This document shows positions 7,828 through 10,990 of a stretch of 10,990 bases of DNA, in pieces (the first letter of the stretch is position 1; every line of letters begins with the position of its first letter). A model generated the notes under the pieces. It was not told the origin of the DNA, made no database searches, and worked only from the letters and a program-made list of their open reading frames with translations. Source of the stretch: JAAYHC01 sp964483175 (lineage in GTDB: Bacteria; Bacillota; UBA5301); the NCBI GenBank assembly GCA_964483175.1, contig CAZAAT010000067.1:1-10990 (forward strand), read 5' to 3'. Made by a program: the position numbers and the translations under genes.

Positions 7828-7875
7828 GAGAGTAAAGAGTTGTACTTAGAGCCCTCCGTTATCGAGGGCTTTTTT
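7821..7875 (+). terminator. SAM-controlled terminator with competing antiterminator
   Basis: The terminator stem AGCCCTC (7850-7856) pairs with GAGGGCT (7864-7870) around a 7-base loop and is followed by six T. The alternative antiterminator is also visible: GATAAGGGAG (7821-7830) can pair with CTCCGTTATC (7854-7863), nine of ten positions matched. It uses the 3' strand of riboswitch P1 and the 5' side plus loop of the terminator. SAM binding therefore favours termination; its absence favours read-through into metN. Confidence 0.92.
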
Positions 7876-7891
7876 ATTGGGAGTGAAGAGA

Positions 7892-8938
7892 TTGATTAGG
7901 ATTGAAAATCTCAGCAAAATTTTCGGGAACCCTGTCAATGGAGTAGTGGCTTTAGATAATGTAAGCCTCACGATCGAAAAAGGGCAGATTTTTGGAATTA
8001 TCGGGTTGAGCGGTGCCGGCAAAAGCACCTTAATCCGCTGTATTAATATGCTGGAGAAACCCGATACAGGGCGGATCTTCATCGGCTCTAAAGAGATCAC
8101 GGCGCTTTCCGGTAGCCAACTACGCAAAGAACGCAGTAAAATCGGGATGATCTTTCAGCACTTCAATCTATTATCTTCACGGACCGTGGCGGAAAACGTT
8201 GCCTTTCCGCTGGAAATCGCCGGGGTTTCGCGGGCTGAGGCCAAAGACCGGGTGAACGAGCTCTTACGTTTGGTGGGGATTGAGGACAAGGCGGATTCTT
8301 ATCCCGCTCAGTTGTCAGGGGGGCAGAAACAGCGGGTGGGCATCGCGCGAGCGCTGGCTAATAACCCTGAAGTGCTACTCTGCGATGAGGCTACTTCGGC
8401 GCTTGATCCCCAAACAACCAAGAATATTTTAGCGCTTTTACAGGATATCAACCGGCGATTAGGCCTGACCATTGTATTGATTACCCATGAAATGGATGTA
8501 GTAAAGGAGATATGTGATTCGGTTGCGATCATCGATAATGGTCAGATCGTTGAGAAGGGCACTGTATTAGAGGTCTTTGCCCATCCGCAGACCGAAGCGG
8601 CCCGGCGTTTTATCAAGGGCGTGATTCAAATCGATCTGCCCGAAGAGATAAAGAACCGCAGCCTCATTACTTCGGAGCCAAGTGAAAAAGTTATGCTGGT
8701 TAGGTTGTCCTTTATCGGAGAATCCGCCGGTGAACCTGTCGTCTCTGCCTTGGTACGCAAATTTGACGTCGATGCCAATATCCTTGCGGGTAATATCGAC
8801 CATATCAAAGAGGTGCCCTTTGGCACCCTGGTCTTAGAACTGCGTGCCAAAAATGGAGGTCTAGATACAGCCTTAGCGTACTTAATCGAACGCGGCATAG
8901 AAATTGAGGTGTTAAAAGATGAGTCAACCCCGGCTTAA
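7892..8938 (+). CDS. metN: Methionine ABC transporter ATP-binding protein
   Basis: 348 residues from the TTG at 7892; GGGAG (7878-7882) and a purine-rich GAAGAG stretch precede it. A TTG at 7877 in the same frame lies just after the terminator T-tract without room for a ribosome site. The protein hydrolyses ATP to drive D/L-methionine import at the inner face of the membrane. Walker A GLSGAGKST (38-46), signature LSGGQ (141-145), Walker B LLCDEATSALD (162-172) and the H-loop His199 are all intact. Residues about 265-345 form the C-terminal NIL (ACT-like) domain, which in characterised MetN proteins binds methionine and inhibits transport. The length matches E. coli MetN (343). The 3' end overlaps metI by 20 bases. 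Expression is controlled by the SAM-I riboswitch upstream. Confidence 0.96.
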   Translation: MIRIENLSKIFGNPVNGVVALDNVSLTIEKGQIFGIIGLSGAGKSTLIRCINMLEKPDTGRIFIGSKEITALSGSQLRKERSKIGMIFQHFNLLSSRTVAENVAFPLEIAGVSRAEAKDRVNELLRLVGIEDKADSYPAQLSGGQKQRVGIARALANNPEVLLCDEATSALDPQTTKNILALLQDINRRLGLTIVLITHEMDVVKEICDSVAIIDNGQIVEKGTVLEVFAHPQTEAARRFIKGVIQIDLPEEIKNRSLITSEPSEKVMLVRLSFIGESAGEPVVSALVRKFDVDANILAGNIDHIKEVPFGTLVLELRAKNGGLDTALAYLIERGIEIEVLKDESTPA

Positions 8939-9707
8939 CGGCAAAACAAATTCTTTGCAGAGATTTTTACCTGGAATTTTTGGCATCTTGGCTTTGGCGG
9001 TCTTTTATTGGCTGGGTAGTGTAACAGAGTTGCCAGGGATTTTGGGAAACCTGACGGCCCCGCTGCTATGGAAGATGTTGATGGCCTCTTTCTGGGAGAC
9101 CATGTTAATGGTGGGAATTTCCGTAGCCCTGGCAATGGTCGGAGGACTGCCGCTGGGAGTCTTATTGGTGACCACCTCGCCAGGCAATATTACTCCGAAC
9201 CCAGCTGCGTATAAGGTGTTAAGCACGGTGGTTAACATCGGCCGGTCAATCCCATTTATCATCTTATTGGTGGCGATCATTCCATTTACGAGGCTGATCG
9301 TAGGGACTTCAATTGGCACTGCTGCCGCAATCGTACCGCTGACCGTCGCAGCGATCCCTTTTGTGGCCAGAATTGTCGAGTCAGCATTGCGTGATGTGGA
9401 CCGCGGGGTCGTGGAAGCAGCCCAGGCAATGGGAGCCTCCCCGTGGCAGATTATCATCAAAGTTTTGTTGCCAGAGGCTTTGCCGACCCTAGTACTTGGC
9501 GTTACCATCACAGCGGTTAACCTTATTGGCTATTCGGCGATGGCGGGAGCCGTCGGGGGCGGCGGCCTAGGAGACTTAGCTATCCGCTATGGGTATCAGC
9601 GGTTTCGTGGTGATGTGATGCTAATGACCGTAATCGTTTTGGTTCTATTGGTCGAGATCGTCCAGGCTGTGGGCGATTGGGCGGCCGAGAGTCTAAATAG
9701 AAAATAA
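8919..9707 (+). CDS. metI: Methionine ABC transporter permease
   Basis: 262 residues; the ATG lies inside the end of metN, 7 bases after GAGGTG (8906-8911). This is the membrane channel of the methionine importer. The core (from about residue 50) has the usual hydrophobic helices and the EAA coupling motif EAAQAMGASPWQIIIKVLLPEA, which contacts MetN. GYSAMAGAVGGGGLGDLAIRYGY near the C-terminus is typical of MetI. It is about 45 residues longer than E. coli MetI (217). The extra N-terminus holds one more hydrophobic segment (FLPGIFGILALAVFYWLG), so there may be six rather than five helices. Confidence 0.95.
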   Translation: MSQPRLNGKTNSLQRFLPGIFGILALAVFYWLGSVTELPGILGNLTAPLLWKMLMASFWETMLMVGISVALAMVGGLPLGVLLVTTSPGNITPNPAAYKVLSTVVNIGRSIPFIILLVAIIPFTRLIVGTSIGTAAAIVPLTVAAIPFVARIVESALRDVDRGVVEAAQAMGASPWQIIIKVLLPEALPTLVLGVTITAVNLIGYSAMAGAVGGGGLGDLAIRYGYQRFRGDVMLMTVIVLVLLVEIVQAVGDWAAESLNRK

Positions 9708-9733
9708 CTTATCAAAAGATGGAGGAATGAGCA

Positions 9734-10534
9734 ATGAGTAGGAAAGTATTGAGTGTAATCCTAGTAGTCACTCTCGTAGCTGTACTATGTGTAGGGTTTT
9801 CAGTGAGTAGTCTAGCAGCAACTGTGCTCAAAGTTGGCGCAACCCCAGTGCCCCATGCGGAAATTTTACAGGTTGTCCAACCACTCTTAGCTAAGCAAGG
9901 GATCGAAGTAAGGATAATCGAGTTTACCGACTATGTCCAACCTAACCTGGCTTTGGATTCTGGTGATCTGGATGCAAACTATTTTCAACACATTCCGTAT
10001 CTAGAGCAATTCTCGGCGGATCACCGCTTGGCTTTAACTTATTCGGCTAAAGTGCATATCGAGCCGATGGCAGTATTTTCGACGAAGATCAAAGATTTAG
10101 CCAACTTGAAGAAAGGTGCTCAGGTCGCCATTCCGAATGACCCGACCAATGGAGGCCGTGCCTTGCTTTTACTGGAGAGCGCGGGACTGATCAAGTTAGC
10201 AGCTGGGGCCGGCTTAACGGCAACCCCCTTTGACATCGCCTCCAACCCTCTTGGACTGCGGATAGTAGAACTTGAGGCCGCTCAACTGCCCCGTTCATTG
10301 GAGGATGTCGATGCAGCTGTGATCAATGGCAACTATGCCCTAGAGGCTGGTTTATCGGTATTGAAGGATGCGCTGTTCATTGAAAATGCTGATTCTCCGT
10401 ACGTGAATATTTTAGCGGTTCGTAAAGGCGATGCAAATCCAGCTTTGGTAAAACTGGCTGAGGCCTTGGCCAGTCCGGAAGTAAAGGAGTTTATTCTCCA
10501 GAAGTATAATGGTGCTGTAGTGCCGACCTTCTAG
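9734..10534 (+). CDS. metQ: Methionine-binding protein of the ABC importer (NlpA/MetQ family)
   Basis: 266 residues; GGAGG (9721-9725) lies 8 bases before the ATG. This is the extracytoplasmic receptor that hands methionine to MetNI. Family features include LKVGATPVPHAEIL at the mature N-terminus, DYVQPNLALDSGDLDANYFQH, IPNDPTNGGRALLLLESAGLI, and VNILAVRKGD near the C-terminus. The N-terminal 28 residues are a signal sequence (RK, then a hydrophobic core). The only early Cys (Cys19, in VAVLC) has Leu at -1, a poor lipobox. Cleavage after SLA at residue 28 by signal peptidase I is more likely, giving a soluble rather than lipid-anchored protein. It is the last gene of the operon, 26 bases after metI. 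Confidence 0.95.
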   Translation: MSRKVLSVILVVTLVAVLCVGFSVSSLAATVLKVGATPVPHAEILQVVQPLLAKQGIEVRIIEFTDYVQPNLALDSGDLDANYFQHIPYLEQFSADHRLALTYSAKVHIEPMAVFSTKIKDLANLKKGAQVAIPNDPTNGGRALLLLESAGLIKLAAGAGLTATPFDIASNPLGLRIVELEAAQLPRSLEDVDAAVINGNYALEAGLSVLKDALFIENADSPYVNILAVRKGDANPALVKLAEALASPEVKEFILQKYNGAVVPTF

Positions 10535-10555
10535 GATTGCCAGATGCAGACTGTC

Positions 10556-10588
10556 GAGCCCACCGAGTAAACGGTGGGCTCTTTGCTT
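10556..10588 (+). terminator. Intrinsic terminator of the metNIQ operon
   Basis: A perfect 10-base-pair stem, GAGCCCACCG (10556-10565) with CGGTGGGCTC (10572-10581), and a six-base AGTAAA loop. The T tail (TTTGCTT) is short and interrupted. It lies 21 bases after the metQ stop. Confidence 0.87.
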
Positions 10589-10959
10589 ATCCGAGCAGGG
10601 GGTATAGTTCTTCGCTCTCCTGTTTACTCCGGTTTTCCAGCGCAATCAATAAGTCCTTGGTCTACTGGTAAAAGGGGAGAAGGAGTTTTGAATTTGCGCA
10701 GCGGTTTGGTACTTGGTGCGATATGTGGTGAAGGTAGCGACTAGACCGCCTTGTTCGGCCAGAAATTTGGTGGCAGTATCTCTCACCAGCGGATTTGAGT
10801 GTGAGAGCAGGGCGGGGTAGCCGCCATCTCTAGCAACTCGGTATGTTGTCTGTTTAGATTTTTCAGTAGCAAAGACATCAAAGAAAAAAATAAATTTCCT
10901 TGCTGGTTTAGACTAAATATTTGCCGATAGAGGGGGAAAAATCACGGATAAGATAAGAA
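10589..10959 (+). other. Intergenic stretch with no convincing gene
   Basis: About 370 bases between the metQ terminator and the tRNA. On the plus strand AGAAGGAG (10677-10684) is followed by TTG at 10686 and a short frame beginning MNLRSGLVLGAICG that stops after 18 codons; the start faintly resembles YtxH-like small proteins and could be a decayed gene. On the minus strand 10646-10912 is open from stop to stop (88 codons) but has no early ATG, GTG or TTG. A 7-base-pair inverted repeat lies at 10780-10786 and 10801-10807, without a T tail. None of these is strong enough to call as a gene. Confidence 0.5.
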
Positions 10960-10990
10960 TGGTGCGCCTACCAGGACTCGAACCTGGGCT
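10960..10990 (-). tRNA. tRNA, 3' part only (5' part beyond the right edge)
   Basis: Read on the minus strand, the last 31 bases give a T arm with stem CCAGG/CCTGG around the TTCGAGT loop, then the acceptor strand TAGGCGC, discriminator A and an encoded CCA (complement of 10960-10962). The missing 5' acceptor strand should read GCGCCTA. The anticodon lies outside the window, so the amino acid is not known; the acceptor sequence is compatible with tRNA-Arg among others. Confidence 0.88.

Noticed and set aside
9005..9511. Minus-strand open frame of 168 codons
   Set aside because: It is antisense to metI, whose family match, start site and operon position are strong; the antisense translation resembles no known protein.
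1..10990. CRISPR arrays, insertion sequences, phage genes
   Set aside because: No regularly spaced direct repeats, transposase or integrase motifs, or terminal inverted repeats were seen.

Overview
The window looks like chromosome from an anaerobic Bacillota (Firmicutes) of the clostridial or Limnochordia-like kind. The evidence is a SAM-I (S-box) riboswitch with a terminator/antiterminator switch, GGAG-type ribosome binding sites with several TTG/GTG starts, a K+-dependent membrane pyrophosphatase, a molybdopterin oxidoreductase, and intrinsic terminators with clean GC stems. Assignment to a genus is not possible from the sequence.

Layout, left to right. (1) 1-1172, minus strand: a gene that runs off the left edge. 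It encodes a signal anchor, an Ig-like region, a YkuD L,D-transpeptidase domain with the SHGCIRL active site, and then, in the same uninterrupted frame, the start of a family 5 extracellular solute-binding protein (SBP_bac_5, OppA/MppA-like). I do not recognise this fusion; it is the most unusual item here. (2) 1315-3456, plus: hppA, a membrane pyrophosphatase with K+-dependent and Na+-pump-type signature residues, closed by a strong terminator. (3) 3564-7695, plus: a stand-alone molybdopterin/4Fe-4S oxidoreductase whose end overlaps the start of an FtsA-like actin-fold ATPase. That protein carries a long C-terminal array of about five ThiS/TGS-like beta-grasp units. (4) 7670-10588, plus: a methionine-uptake operon: a consensus sigma-A promoter inside the end of the previous gene, a SAM-I riboswitch, a terminator, then metN, metI, metQ and a final terminator. 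(5) 10589-10959: about 370 bases with no convincing gene. (6) 10960-10990, minus: the 3' end of a tRNA gene cut by the window edge.

How the parts work together. The met block is a self-contained regulon: low S-adenosylmethionine lets the antiterminator form and the ATPase, permease and binding protein for methionine import are made. HppA uses pyrophosphate from biosynthesis to build an ion gradient, which suits an energy-limited anaerobe. The oxidoreductase and the FtsA-like protein appear to be translationally coupled, but the shared job is unknown. The transpeptidase/solute-binding fusion could couple cell-wall cross-linking to binding of a peptide, possibly a murein peptide; this is inference only.
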